Shown here in pieces: positions 36,499 to 45,810 of a stretch of 64,000 nt of DNA. The stretch's first letter is position 1. Every line of letters begins with the position of its first letter. Under the pieces are notes generated by a model that was not told the DNA's origin, ran no database searches, and was given only the letters and a program-made list of their open reading frames with translations. The translations under genes and the position numbers were made by a program. The stretch is from an uncultured Lachnospiraceae bacterium (GTDB taxonomy: Bacteria; Bacillota; Clostridia; Lachnospirales; Lachnospiraceae), in contig CAJTQG010000016.1 of the NCBI GenBank assembly GCA_910578605.1, forward strand, positions 1-64,000, written 5' to 3'.

Positions 36499-38007
36499 CT
36501 AAATATTTAAAAAGTCAAAAAAGAATTTGTCTTCATCTATTTTATTCGCCAGAAAATCCTGCCAGAAGTTTTTATCAGAGACAAAAGAAAGGTTTGCATC
36601 GTCGTCAAATCTTGCCAAGAAATTCTCCACTCGTTTTCTGTCCGTAGGATTTCCATAGGAGAGGGACCACATAAGCTTAGATGGTTCTCCCTGCTTACAG
36701 TAACGGCATTCTATACCCTGGGGAGTGAAAGCGGTAATATACCATCCATCCATAAGATGAGCGGTCTCTTCTGCAGAGACTTGTGTTGATATTATTTCCT
36801 CAGTATCCACTATCTTTGAGTCAGTGGAACCAGCGTTTTCTGCTTTTATGTTGGTGGAATCACTAGGAGCAGAGGTGGCAGTATTGGAAGCGGCATTGCT
36901 GAGATTAGAGCTGTCTGCTGTTGCACCAGAAGTATTAGCTGCAGCGGCAGTTATATCAGCAGCAGCTTTGCTGACAACTTGAGTGCCAGCTTCGGTGTGA
37001 GTAATACCAATTACAAAATTAACAATGTCAATGTCAGTGATAATGCTTTTTCCGTCCGGCTTTAATAATTCTTTGTCCATCAACAGTTTTTTGAGCATAT
37101 CCTTTGTGATTTCTTCTTCTTTTGCCTTTTCTTCCTTTTTCTTTAATTCCTCTTTGATTTCGTCGATATTTTCATCCATTTTCTGTATCATTTTATCCCA
37201 CTCATCTTGGGTGAAGGAGGCAGCGCCGGTAGTGATGGCAGGTTGTGTTTGTCCTGTTACTATTTTTTCGTAGATTTCATTTTTTTTGGATTTAATATAG
37301 GCCATCCATTCATTTATATTGTCAAAGGGAAGGCGGGTTGGAAGCTGTTCTTTTACGCTTTCTGTTTTTGTGGCATTTGTGATGTCTCCTGCCTTCCACA
37401 TATTTTGCTGCATGTTTTCTGTTATGTCATACCAGTCGTTTGAAACAGTGAGAAAGCCTAAGGCGGTGCAGGAGGATGAGGAGAGCAATTTTTGACTTGA
37501 TGCATTGGATATCATTGTCATTAGCTGTTCCATATCTACATTTTCACCCTGTGCCTGCAGATAAGCATAGTAGCCTAATAGCTCAGAGTTGCTTGCTCTG
37601 TCCCCAGATATAAGAGAAGGATCCATCTCATAATAGGTATGTTTTCCCCCCAAGGTGGTTTCCATAATAATGCGGGGGGTGGAACTGCTGTAATCCATAT
37701 AGTAGGCAACATGCTCATAACCTGTTATCCCTTGATTGTCAGTAGAAAATATTTGTTGTAAAGTATCCATTTTGATACTGTCAGCCAAGACAGGGGAAGT
37801 GGAACGATTTGTGAGGGCAGCCAAATCAGAAGTTTTGTCAGAAGTGTCCCCTTGATTTGTTTTGGCTGCTGTAGTTGATAGATTACCTGTATTCAGCCAA
37901 TTTAAAAAAGTTTCCTGCTGAGAGCTGTCTGCAATATTGGTCTGGGAAGAATGATTTTTTCCATAAAATAAAGTATACATATTTTTTGTGATTTGATTTG
38001 TTGTCAT
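36499..38007 (-). CDS. Hypothetical protein, 502 residues, charged coiled coil and Ala/Ser/Thr-rich segment
   Basis: I do not recognise this protein. It has no signal peptide or membrane helix. The N-terminal third is Asn/Ser/Thr-rich and includes YYMDYSSSTPRIIMETTLGG, a beta-rich stretch. A charged helix (about 265-310, KKKEEKAKEEE) follows, then an Ala/Ser/Thr-rich low-complexity region (about 345-395) and a compact C-terminal part (about 415-502; GWYITAFTPQGIECRYC) ending in Phe-rich residues. The frame opens at a TTG at 38058, but the ATG at 38007, preceded by AGGAAAGGA at longish spacing, is preferred. A cytoplasmic or leaderless secreted role is possible; nothing in context decides it. 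Confidence 0.7.
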   Translation of the reverse strand: MTTNQITKNMYTLFYGKNHSSQTNIADSSQQETFLNWLNTGNLSTTAAKTNQGDTSDKTSDLAALTNRSTSPVLADSIKMDTLQQIFSTDNQGITGYEHVAYYMDYSSSTPRIIMETTLGGKHTYYEMDPSLISGDRASNSELLGYYAYLQAQGENVDMEQLMTMISNASSQKLLSSSSCTALGFLTVSNDWYDITENMQQNMWKAGDITNATKTESVKEQLPTRLPFDNINEWMAYIKSKKNEIYEKIVTGQTQPAITTGAASFTQDEWDKMIQKMDENIDEIKEELKKKEEKAKEEEITKDMLKKLLMDKELLKPDGKSIITDIDIVNFVIGITHTEAGTQVVSKAAADITAAAANTSGATADSSNLSNAASNTATSAPSDSTNIKAENAGSTDSKIVDTEEIISTQVSAEETAHLMDGWYITAFTPQGIECRYCKQGEPSKLMWSLSYGNPTDRKRVENFLARFDDDANLSFVSDKNFWQDFLANKIDEDKFFFDFLNI

Positions 38008-38142
38008 AGTTTGTATCAATCCTTTCCTAAAAATATTAAGAGTGTCACTATCCTGCAAACATTAAAAAGTTGCTGATGTACTATGTAATGATTTAATGTA
38101 TCAATTGGGCTTTGCTGATGTTTGCGGATTCTTAAACTCATA

Positions 38143-38186
38143 TAAAAAACGCCAGAACCAAAGCTTCAATCCTTTGATTCTGACGT
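38143..38186 (-). terminator. Terminator of the ptb-buk operon
   Basis: On the minus strand a 15-position stem (38186-38172 with 38163-38149, two G-U pairs) with an 8-base loop is followed by six T. It lies about 115 bases beyond the buk stop. Confidence 0.85.
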
Positions 38187-38301
38187 AATCCTTTACTCTA
38201 TGCTAATTATATCGGCCAACTTTGAAAATGAATTTAGTTAAAATAATAAATTAGCATAAAATATGGTTATTTTTAGTTGTTTAGTATTTTCATATAGTAT
38301 T

Positions 38302-39369
38302 TTAGTATTCCATTGCTTTCTCTTCATTGTTCATAACACGAAGAGCACCTTGCGCTAATGCCAATAATTCATCTTCTCCAGGATATGCTTTTATTGGTGC
38401 GATAAATCCACAGTTGGCAGCAATATCATCAATAATGTTTTGGTTATGTGCAATTCCTCCGGTTATTAAGATTTGGTCTACCTTGCCCTGCAATACACAG
38501 GCCATAGAACCAATATTTTTGGAGATTTGATAAATAAATGCTTCACGAATATTCTTTGCTTCTTGGTCTCCGTCTGCAATACGTGCCACAACCTCACGCA
38601 TATCGTTTGTTCCTAAGTAGGCAGTCATACCTCCCTTACCGCAAATCTTTTTGTAAATCTCAGCTTCTGTATATTTGCCGGAGAAACACATCTTTACTAA
38701 GCTTCCTGGAGGTACGGCACCAGAGCGCTCAGGGGAAAATGCGCCGTCACCGTCAAGAGCGTTAAACACGTCAATTACTTTGCCGCCTTTATGTGCACCA
38801 ACAGATACACCGCCGCCTAAATGTACTACAATTAAGTTAAGCTCTTCATATGGTCTGCCGGATTCCTTTGCATATCTCTTAGCGATAGCCTTTTGATTTA
38901 ATGCGTGAAATATGCTGATGCGTGGCAGCTCCGGCATACCGGAATATCTGGCAACAGGTTCCAATTCATCTACAACAACTGGGTCCACAATATAGGAAGG
39001 GACGCCAATTTCATCGCCGATTTCTCTAGCAAGAATACTTCCTAAATTAGAAGCGTGCTGACCTTGTACACCATTTTTGGAATCTTCCAATAAAGAATCA
39101 TTTACTGTATAAGTACCACTTGGGATAGGTTTTACTAAGCCGCCCCGTCCTACGATTACATTGAGGGATTTGACATCAAAATTTTTTTCCTTAAACAGGT
39201 CAAGAATAATCTGTTTGCGGAAATCCTTTTGCTCTACAATGGAATTGTATTTGCCGATTTCTTCTGTAGAGTGACGTAAAGTTTCTTCAAATAATAAAGT
39301 TTCATCTTCAAAAACACCAATTTTAGTAGAAGTGGAACCTGGATTGATTATTAAACTTTTAATTGCCAT
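38302..39369 (-). CDS. buk: Butyrate kinase
   Basis: The 355-residue kinase converts butyryl phosphate and ADP to butyrate and ATP, the energy-yielding last step of butyrate fermentation. It belongs to the acetokinase family: phosphate-1 motif NPGSTSTKIGVF at the N-terminus, GGGVSVGAHKGGKVIDV, FSGKYTEAEI and adenosine motif ITGGIAHN. An ATG at 39417 opens the frame, but AAAAGGAGATAAAAAA precedes the ATG at 39369, which gives the normal N-terminus (MAIKSLIINPG). It lies 106 bases downstream of ptb and they form an operon. Branched-chain acyl kinases are close relatives, but the pairing with ptb favours butyrate. Confidence 0.95.
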   Translation of the reverse strand: MAIKSLIINPGSTSTKIGVFEDETLLFEETLRHSTEEIGKYNSIVEQKDFRKQIILDLFKEKNFDVKSLNVIVGRGGLVKPIPSGTYTVNDSLLEDSKNGVQGQHASNLGSILAREIGDEIGVPSYIVDPVVVDELEPVARYSGMPELPRISIFHALNQKAIAKRYAKESGRPYEELNLIVVHLGGGVSVGAHKGGKVIDVFNALDGDGAFSPERSGAVPPGSLVKMCFSGKYTEAEIYKKICGKGGMTAYLGTNDMREVVARIADGDQEAKNIREAFIYQISKNIGSMACVLQGKVDQILITGGIAHNQNIIDDIAANCGFIAPIKAYPGEDELLALAQGALRVMNNEEKAMEY

Positions 39370-39475
39370 TTTTTTATCTCCTTTTATTATTGATGGCTTC
39401 CTATCATAATGAGTCATTTATAATGAGTCAATGGTCATGTCTTATTATGGTAGAAATATTTGGAAAATGCTGAGT

Positions 39476-40393
39476 TTATTTTTCGCTCATGGCCTGTGCA
39501 ACAACAGAAGCCAAGGCAATAGAATTTACTTTTACTTCACATTCATCAGACCGTGATGTTAAAATAACAGGAGCTTTTGTTCCTGTAATAATGTTTCCAT
39601 TTTTTAATTTGGCAGTGTGTACCATTGCCTTGTATACCAGGTTTCCTGCGTGAATATCAGGGAACAATAAAATATCGGCATCTCCCACAATTTTTCTTCC
39701 CTCTGCTCCTTTGTGTTTGGCAGCTTCCGGACAGATTGCTAAATCAAAGGAAAGAGGACCGTCTACAATACAACCTGTAATTTTGCCTTCCTCGCACATT
39801 TTAGTCAATTCTGCTGCGTCGACAGTTGCTGGCATTTTCGGATTGACTACTTCCACAGCAGCAAGAGGAGCTACCTTAGGGTTAGTAATGCCGCATGCCT
39901 CACAGATTTCAACTGTATTGGCAATAATATTGACTTTGTCTTCTAAAGTTGGATATGGGATAAAAGCAACATCTGTTAAAAATAACAGTTTGTCCACGCC
40001 TTCCACATCAAATACGCACACATGGGATAATGGTTTGCCGGTGCGAAGTCCCACTTCTTTATCCAACACGCTTTTTAAAAATGATTTTGTGTCAATCAGG
40101 CCTTTCATATACATGTCTGCTTTTTGGTTATGTACTAATTCAACTGCTTTTAAGGCAGCGGTCATAGTATCCTCTTCATGGATAATTTTATAATCAGATA
40201 AATCCATATTGATGGATGCAGCCACTTCCTTAATTTTAGGTTCATCTCCTACCAGAATGGCATTGGCAATACCCCGTTCCTTGGCAACAGCTACCGCTTC
40301 TAGAACGGCAGCATCTTGTGCCACTGCAACAGCTACTGTTTTCATGCTGCAATTGTTTACTTTTTCAATTAACTCATCAAAACTCTTTGTCAT
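39476..40393 (-). CDS. ptb: Phosphate butyryltransferase
   Basis: The 305-residue enzyme transfers the butyryl group from CoA to phosphate, making butyryl phosphate for Buk. Length and motifs fit the Pta/Ptb family: a Rossmann-like start (AVAVAQDAAVLEAV), YMKGLIDTKSFLKSVL, DVAFIPYPTLEDKV, VDGPLSFDLAI and DILLFPDIHAGN with KAPVILTSRSD. The substrate call rests on the neighbouring butyrate kinase. AGAAGAGGTGTAACTAA precedes the ATG, and a good promoter lies at 40474-40503. This is the Ptb-Buk route rather than the CoA-transferase route used by many gut butyrate producers. Confidence 0.95.
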   Translation of the reverse strand: MTKSFDELIEKVNNCSMKTVAVAVAQDAAVLEAVAVAKERGIANAILVGDEPKIKEVAASINMDLSDYKIIHEEDTMTAALKAVELVHNQKADMYMKGLIDTKSFLKSVLDKEVGLRTGKPLSHVCVFDVEGVDKLLFLTDVAFIPYPTLEDKVNIIANTVEICEACGITNPKVAPLAAVEVVNPKMPATVDAAELTKMCEEGKITGCIVDGPLSFDLAICPEAAKHKGAEGRKIVGDADILLFPDIHAGNLVYKAMVHTAKLKNGNIITGTKAPVILTSRSDECEVKVNSIALASVVAQAMSEK

Positions 40394-40473
40394 TTAGTTA
40401 CACCTCTTCTTTTATAATTTATAGATTTTATTGTCATAAACACGTGCTTGGTTTACCGCACGCAGATATAAAT

Positions 40474-40503
40474 ATGATAACACTTTCATAGGAGAAAAGT
40501 CAA
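40474..40503 (-). promoter_or_regulatory. Promoter for ptb-buk
   Basis: Minus-strand TTGACT (40503-40498), 18-base spacer and TATCAT (40479-40474). A short CGTGC/GCACG inverted repeat lies between it and the gene and could be an operator. The rest of 40394-40835 has no gene; Ile/Phe-rich minus frames near 40508-40730 are not called. Confidence 0.55.
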
Positions 40504-40723
40504 TAAATCAGCTATACAAAAGTAGAAAAATATTAGCTGTGTAAGTGGGGAAATATATATGCAAAATTAGATACAAAAATAAACAAAGAGGTATACACAA
40601 AAATGCGGATAAAAGATATATAAAAATAAAACATATAGACTGGTGATATATAGCTATAAACAAAAAACTTAGGGAAAAATGTGCAATACATACTAGGCAT
40701 ATGTACCAATTCATTATAAGTAT

Positions 40724-40752
40724 TAGACATTTATTAACAGTGAATCTATAAT
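40724..40752 (+). promoter_or_regulatory. Promoter for the cupin gene
   Basis: TAGACA (40724-40729), 17-base spacer, perfect TATAAT (40747-40752). About 80 bases of leader would precede the ATG. Confidence 0.55.
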
Positions 40753-40835
40753 AAAAAGGACAATAATGTAAGAAAAAGTACAGAAATAAAAAGCCGAAAA
40801 ATGAAGAAATGAAAGATTAAAAGGAGAGATGTAGG

Positions 40836-41273
40836 ATGAAGATTAGCAACAAAGGAGATTTTGGCAAGCAGAATGTATTTGGTTTAGGACAGGAGAACAC
40901 AGCGTTTGCGCAGTATTTTATTGGCAATTCTTATCTGAATCCCCTCACAGATCCAAAGGAGACAGCAGTGTTTCTGGCAAATGTCACCTTTGAGCCAGGA
41001 TGCCGAAATAACTGGCATATCCATCATGCAAAAGAGGGAGGCGGTCAGCTTTTGATTTGCACTGCAGGAAGCGGCTGGTATCAGGAGGAAGGAAAGGAGG
41101 CGGTCAGCTTAGAACCTGGTATGGTCATTACGATTCCAGCCGAAGTAAAGCATTGGCATGGTGCAAAAGCGGATAGTTGGTTTTCCCATATTGCAGTGGA
41201 GGTTCCTGGTGAAAAGACAAGCAATGAGTGGTGTGAGCCGGTGGATGATAAGGCTTATGAAAATTTAAATTGA
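40836..41273 (+). CDS. Small cupin-domain protein
   Basis: A 145-residue single-domain cupin. Metal-binding motif 1 is seen as CRNNWHIHHAKEGGGQLL (His-X-His and Glu) and motif 2 as PAEVKHWHGAKAD. The N-terminus with SYLNPLTDP and VTFEPGCRNNWH resembles cupins found with carboxymuconolactone-decarboxylase-type proteins and in stress-linked oxidoreductase operons. The reaction is unknown; a metal-dependent isomerase, dioxygenase or binding role is possible. AAGGAGAGATGTAGG precedes the ATG. A possible 46-codon gene and a strong terminator follow. Confidence 0.88.
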   Translation: MKISNKGDFGKQNVFGLGQENTAFAQYFIGNSYLNPLTDPKETAVFLANVTFEPGCRNNWHIHHAKEGGGQLLICTAGSGWYQEEGKEAVSLEPGMVITIPAEVKHWHGAKADSWFSHIAVEVPGEKTSNEWCEPVDDKAYENLN

Positions 41274-41310
41274 AAAATTTTTCATAATATATATGGGGGA
41301 ACTATCAACA

Positions 41311-41451
41311 GTGAAAAACAGTAGTATATCAGTAGAAGCAGAAAAGAAACGTAAGCAGGATAACACAATAAAAATTATGGCAGGTGACACGATTTTTATG
41401 GCAGAGCTTGCAGGGGGAAGTTTAAGAAGATTAAGTGAAAGAAATAAATAA
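41311..41451 (+). CDS. Possible 46-residue basic small protein
   Basis: A GTG at 41311, eight bases after GGGGGA, opens a 46-codon frame. The product is charged (EAEKKRKQDN) with a hydrophobic stretch TIFMAELAGGS near the C-terminus and ends SLRRLSERNK. It ends 11 bases before a strong terminator, consistent with being the last gene of the cupin transcript. No family is recognised and codon evidence is thin at this length. Confidence 0.4.
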   Translation: MKNSSISVEAEKKRKQDNTIKIMAGDTIFMAELAGGSLRRLSERNK

Positions 41452-41462
41452 GAAGATATGGC

Positions 41463-41495
41463 AAGAGGACAGGAAGCATAGCAACCTGTCCTCTT
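41463..41495 (+). terminator. Terminator downstream of the cupin transcript
   Basis: AAGAGGACAGG (41463-41473) pairs perfectly with CCTGTCCTCTT (41485-41495); a short T-rich tail (ACTTTC) follows. Confidence 0.8.
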
Positions 41496-41538
41496 ACTTT
41501 CATTCATGGATTTTTTCTTTATTTTGCCAAGCTGCGAA

Positions 41539-41567
41539 TTGCAACTGACAGAGTAGTATGTTATGAT
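41539..41567 (+). promoter_or_regulatory. Candidate promoter for pth-mfd
   Basis: TTGCAA (41539-41544), 17-base spacer, TATGAT (41562-41567), about 70 bases before the pth ATG. Confidence 0.4.
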
Positions 41568-41637
41568 GTTATTGCTTTGGCTGTTTAGCAGTGAAACAGA
41601 AATAATATAGATTTGAAAAGAGGATGAAAGGATTACA

Positions 41638-42201
41638 ATGTATATCATAGCAGGTTTGGGGAATCCTTCCCCACAATACGAAAAGACAAGACATAATGTA
41701 GGATTTGATACAATAGATGCCATTGCAAAAAAGCATAATATTTCTATGAACATGAATAAACATAAAAGTGTCTGTGGTACTGGATATATTCAAGGACAGA
41801 AAGTATTGCTTTTAAAGCCCCAAACGTTTATGAATGTAAGCGGGGAAGCTGTGAGAGCGGCTGTTGATTTTTATAAAATCGAGCCACAGGAGGAATTGAT
41901 TGTTATATATGATGATATCAGTCTGGCAGTGGGACGTTTGCGTCTTCGGGGAAAGGGCAGTGCAGGAGGACACAACGGTATCAAAAATATTATTGCTCAT
42001 TTGAATACACAAATATTTAAACGAATTAAGGTGGGGGTAGGAGAAAAGCCAAGGGGAAGAGATCTGGCAGATTATGTGCTTAGCAGATTTAACAGGGAGG
42101 ACAGGGAACGGATAGAGGAGGGCATAGAACATGCGGTGGAGGCAGTTGAGGTAATACTGACAAAGGATATGGGGGAGGCTATGAATCAGTTTAATGGATA
42201 G
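41638..42201 (+). CDS. pth: Peptidyl-tRNA hydrolase
   Basis: The 187-residue enzyme cleaves peptidyl-tRNA released from stalled ribosomes, recycling tRNA. Family signatures are GLGNPSPQYEKTRHNVGF (with the catalytic His in RHNVGF), LKPQTFMNVSG, VIYDDISL and GKGSAGGHNGIKNII. Length is standard. The ATG follows GAAAGGATTACA. As in many Firmicutes it lies directly before mfd. Confidence 0.97.
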   Translation: MYIIAGLGNPSPQYEKTRHNVGFDTIDAIAKKHNISMNMNKHKSVCGTGYIQGQKVLLLKPQTFMNVSGEAVRAAVDFYKIEPQEELIVIYDDISLAVGRLRLRGKGSAGGHNGIKNIIAHLNTQIFKRIKVGVGEKPRGRDLADYVLSRFNREDRERIEEGIEHAVEAVEVILTKDMGEAMNQFNG

Positions 42202-42285
42202 ATAATGGGTAGAGAATTGCTCATGTTTAGTGAATAAAAAGGTCGAATATTTAGAAATATAGAAAGAAAATAGAATGAGGTGACC

Positions 42286-45200
42286 ATGGATACTTTGTAT
42301 GCTCCCTTGGGGGAATTAAATGAATTTAACTTGATTAGACAGCATTTAAAGAAAAACTGCACACCCATACAGCTCAGCGGCTGTGTGGATTCGCAGATGG
42401 TGCATTTTATGCAGGGCTTGGGGGAAGGCTTTCGCAATAAAATCATTCTTACATTCAGTGAGACTAAAGCAAAGGAAATCTATGAGGATGTGAAGCTGTA
42501 TGACAGGCAGGCAATGCTCTATCCGGCGAAGGATTTCATTTTTTTTAGTGCAGATATACAGGGCAATCTCATATTGCAGGAGCGTCTGGAGACAGTAAAG
42601 AGACTGGCAGAGGGGGAGGAGTGTACTATTGTAATGTCTGTAGATGCACTGATGGATAAAATATTGCCACTGGAGGAGATTCAAAAAAATATTTTATCCA
42701 TTGAAATTGATGGAACTGTGGAAATGGAGGCATTATCTGCCAAGCTATCCCAGATGGGATATGAGAGAAGCAGTCAGGTGGAGATGGCAGGTCAATTTGC
42801 CATTCGGGGAAGCATAGCTGATATTTTTCCTCTTACCCAGGAGGTGCCCATTCGAATTGATTTGTGGGGGGACAGTGTGGATTCCATTAAGTCCTTTGAT
42901 GTGCAAAGTCAGCGCTCTATTGAAAATTTGGATGAGGTAAAAATATATCCTGCTGCGGAATTTATATTGACGGAAAGTGAGCTTCGGGCAGGGGTAGAGA
43001 GAATCAAGGCGGAATGTGATAGCTGTGAGAAGAAATTGCGGGGGGAGATGAAGACGGAGGAGGCCCATCGGCTAAAAACATCTATCTATCATTTTTGTGA
43101 GCAGATTTCTTTCAGCCGTGTGGGAGTGGCGATAGACAGTTTCGTGGAATATTTCTATGATAAGCTTGTTTCACTGTTTGACTATTTTCAAAAGGAGGAG
43201 ACGGTTTGGTTTTTAGATGAGCCGGTGAGGATGCAGGAGAGAATGGAGGCAGTGGAGACGGAATTTCGGGAGAGTATGATGCACCGCTTAGAAAAGGGGT
43301 ACGTGCTGGCGGGGCAGACAGATGTGCTTTGGCGGTATTCCTATATATTCGGCGGAATTGCGGGAAGCAGGTCCGTGTTGTTTACTGCCCTAGAGCAAAA
43401 GCTAAAGGAATTTAAGGTGGCGGAGAGCTACTATATTCAGACAAAAAATATGACAACTTATAACAATAGTTTTGAATTGTTGTGTAAGGACTTGCAGAGA
43501 TACCGCAAAAAGGGTTACAGAGTGTTGATTCTGTCCAACTCTCGGACGAAAGCTAAGCGTTTGGCGGAGGATATGACAAATGAGGGTATTACAGCTTTTT
43601 ACAGCGAGGACAATACTCGAATCCTTCAGGCAGGCGAGGTGATGACTGCCTACGGAAATCTTCACAAGGGTTTTGAGTATCCAATGATTCGGTTTGCGGT
43701 GATTTCCCAGAGTGATATATTTGGTACAGAAAGACGAAAGAAAAAGAGAAAAAAATCTCAGTACAGCGGACAGAAGATTCAAAGCTTTACGGATTTGAAT
43801 ATTGGTGATTATGTAGTACATGAAAATCATGGGCTTGGTATTTATCGGGGAATTGAGCAGGTGGAGGTGAACAAGCAGGCAAGGGATTACATTAAAATTG
43901 AGTATGGGGGAAACGGGGCGTTGTATATACTGGCTACCCAGCTAGATAGGATTCAAAAATATGCGGGAGCTGACGCTGCAAAGGTGCCTAAATTAAATAA
44001 ATTGGGAAGCCAGGAGTGGCATAAGACGAAGAGTCGGGTTCGAAGCGGTGTGCAGGATATCGCTAAGGAGCTGGTGGAATTGTATGCAAAACGCCAGGCG
44101 AAATCCGGTTTTCCATTTGGAGCGGATACAGTGTGGCAGAGGGAATTTGAGGAGTTATTTCCTTTTGAGGAGACGGAGGACCAGCTTCGGGCAATTGAAG
44201 ATACTAAGAAGGATATGGAGAGCGAAAAGATTATGGACCGTCTTGTGTGCGGGGATGTTGGGTATGGTAAGACGGAGATTGCCATTCGCGCTGCGTTTAA
44301 AGCGGTAGGTGACGGCAAACAGGTTGTATTTCTTGTGCCGACCACCATTTTAGCACAGCAGCATTACAATACCTTCTCCCAGCGAATGAAAGATTTTCCT
44401 GTACGGGTAGATTTAATGTCCCGCTTTCGCACGCCTGCTCAGCAGAAGGCTACATTGGCGGCATTGAAGCGTGGGGAGGTGGATATTCTCATCGGCACTC
44501 ACAGGGTGCTGTCAAAGGATATAGTATTTAAGGATTTAGGTCTCTTAATTGTAGATGAGGAGCAGAGGTTTGGAGTGACTCACAAGGAAAAAATAAAGAC
44601 ACTGAAGGAGAATGTGGATGTGCTGACTCTGACAGCTACACCGATTCCCCGCACGCTCCATATGAGCCTGATTGGCATTCGCGATATGAGTGTGTTGGAG
44701 GAGGCGCCGGTGGACAGACTTCCTATCCAAACCTATGTAATGGAGTACAATGACGAGATGGTCAGGGAGGCAATTAACCGTGAGCTGGCCAGAAACGGTC
44801 AAGTATACTATGTGTACAACAGAGTGAACAATATAGAGGAGATAGCCGGTCAGGTGCAGAAATTAGTGCCGGATGCTGTTGTGACTTATGCCCACGGACA
44901 GATGAGTGAGCGGAAGTTAGAGCAGATTATGTATGACTTTATGAATGGGGAGATTGATGTGCTGGTATCCACTACCATTATAGAAACGGGACTGGACATT
45001 TCCAATGCCAACACAATGATTATTCATGATGCGGACCAGCTTGGTTTATCCCAAATGTATCAGTTAAGGGGACGAGTTGGGCGTTCTAGCAGAACCTCCT
45101 ACGCTTTTCTTATGTATAAGAGAGATAAGATGCTTAAGGAGGTGGCGGAAAAGCGCCTGCAGGCAATTAGGGATTTTACGGAGCTTGGCTCTGGAATTAA

Positions 45201-45810
45201 GATTGCCATGCGGGATTTGGAAATCAGGGGAGCCGGCAATATATTGGGCGCCCAGCAGCATGGGCATATGGAGGCAGTTGGATATGACTTGTATTGCAAA
45301 ATGCTGAATGAGGCAGTAAGTCAGCTGAAGGGAATAACACCTCGGGAAGATTTTGAGACCACCATTGATATTGCCATGGATGCCTTTATTCCGTCCTCCT
45401 ATATTAGAAATGAATACCAAAAGCTGGATGTGTATAAGCGAATCGCTGGAATTGAAAATCAGGAGGAGTACGAGGATATGCAGGATGAGCTGATTGACCG
45501 TTTCGGCGATATGCCCAAATCAGTTGTACAGCTTTTAGATGTGGCTCTGCTGAAGGCAAAGGCTCACGAGCTGGATATTGAGGAGATAAAGGGCACCTCT
45601 GATCAAGTAAAGATTACCATGTATGAAAAGGCGCAGATACAAGTAGACCAGATAGAGGATTTTGTGAAATTGTTTTCGGGAAGAATGAAATTTATGTCAG
45701 GAAAGCAGCCATATTTTGTTTATCATTATCAGGCAAAGGAAAAGGATACATTAGAAAAATTTGAGAAGGTGTGCAGTATTGTGGAACAGATGAGGAGGCT
45801 CAAGCAATGA
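42286..45810 (+). CDS. mfd: Transcription-repair coupling factor Mfd
   Basis: The 1174-residue ATPase displaces RNA polymerase stalled at DNA damage and recruits UvrA. It shows UvrB-like N-terminal domains (about 1-340), the RNA-polymerase-interacting domain (YVVHENHGLGIYRG), RecG-like helicase motifs (GDVGYGKTEIA, DEEQRFG, TATPIPRTL, STTIIETGLDI, QLRGRVGRS) and a C-terminal TRCF domain (about 1015-1120). A GTG at 42280 opens the frame; the ATG at 42286 with GAGGTG upstream is preferred. Its stop overlaps the next start in an ATGA. Confidence 0.98.
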   Translation: MDTLYAPLGELNEFNLIRQHLKKNCTPIQLSGCVDSQMVHFMQGLGEGFRNKIILTFSETKAKEIYEDVKLYDRQAMLYPAKDFIFFSADIQGNLILQERLETVKRLAEGEECTIVMSVDALMDKILPLEEIQKNILSIEIDGTVEMEALSAKLSQMGYERSSQVEMAGQFAIRGSIADIFPLTQEVPIRIDLWGDSVDSIKSFDVQSQRSIENLDEVKIYPAAEFILTESELRAGVERIKAECDSCEKKLRGEMKTEEAHRLKTSIYHFCEQISFSRVGVAIDSFVEYFYDKLVSLFDYFQKEETVWFLDEPVRMQERMEAVETEFRESMMHRLEKGYVLAGQTDVLWRYSYIFGGIAGSRSVLFTALEQKLKEFKVAESYYIQTKNMTTYNNSFELLCKDLQRYRKKGYRVLILSNSRTKAKRLAEDMTNEGITAFYSEDNTRILQAGEVMTAYGNLHKGFEYPMIRFAVISQSDIFGTERRKKKRKKSQYSGQKIQSFTDLNIGDYVVHENHGLGIYRGIEQVEVNKQARDYIKIEYGGNGALYILATQLDRIQKYAGADAAKVPKLNKLGSQEWHKTKSRVRSGVQDIAKELVELYAKRQAKSGFPFGADTVWQREFEELFPFEETEDQLRAIEDTKKDMESEKIMDRLVCGDVGYGKTEIAIRAAFKAVGDGKQVVFLVPTTILAQQHYNTFSQRMKDFPVRVDLMSRFRTPAQQKATLAALKRGEVDILIGTHRVLSKDIVFKDLGLLIVDEEQRFGVTHKEKIKTLKENVDVLTLTATPIPRTLHMSLIGIRDMSVLEEAPVDRLPIQTYVMEYNDEMVREAINRELARNGQVYYVYNRVNNIEEIAGQVQKLVPDAVVTYAHGQMSERKLEQIMYDFMNGEIDVLVSTTIIETGLDISNANTMIIHDADQLGLSQMYQLRGRVGRSSRTSYAFLMYKRDKMLKEVAEKRLQAIRDFTELGSGIKIAMRDLEIRGAGNILGAQQHGHMEAVGYDLYCKMLNEAVSQLKGITPREDFETTIDIAMDAFIPSSYIRNEYQKLDVYKRIAGIENQEEYEDMQDELIDRFGDMPKSVVQLLDVALLKAKAHELDIEEIKGTSDQVKITMYEKAQIQVDQIEDFVKLFSGRMKFMSGKQPYFVYHYQAKEKDTLEKFEKVCSIVEQMRRLKQ

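Noticed and set aside
40508..40730. Two overlapping minus-strand frames upstream of ptb
   Set aside because: Ile/Phe/Tyr-rich translations of AT-rich DNA without ribosome sites; they run over the cupin promoter region.
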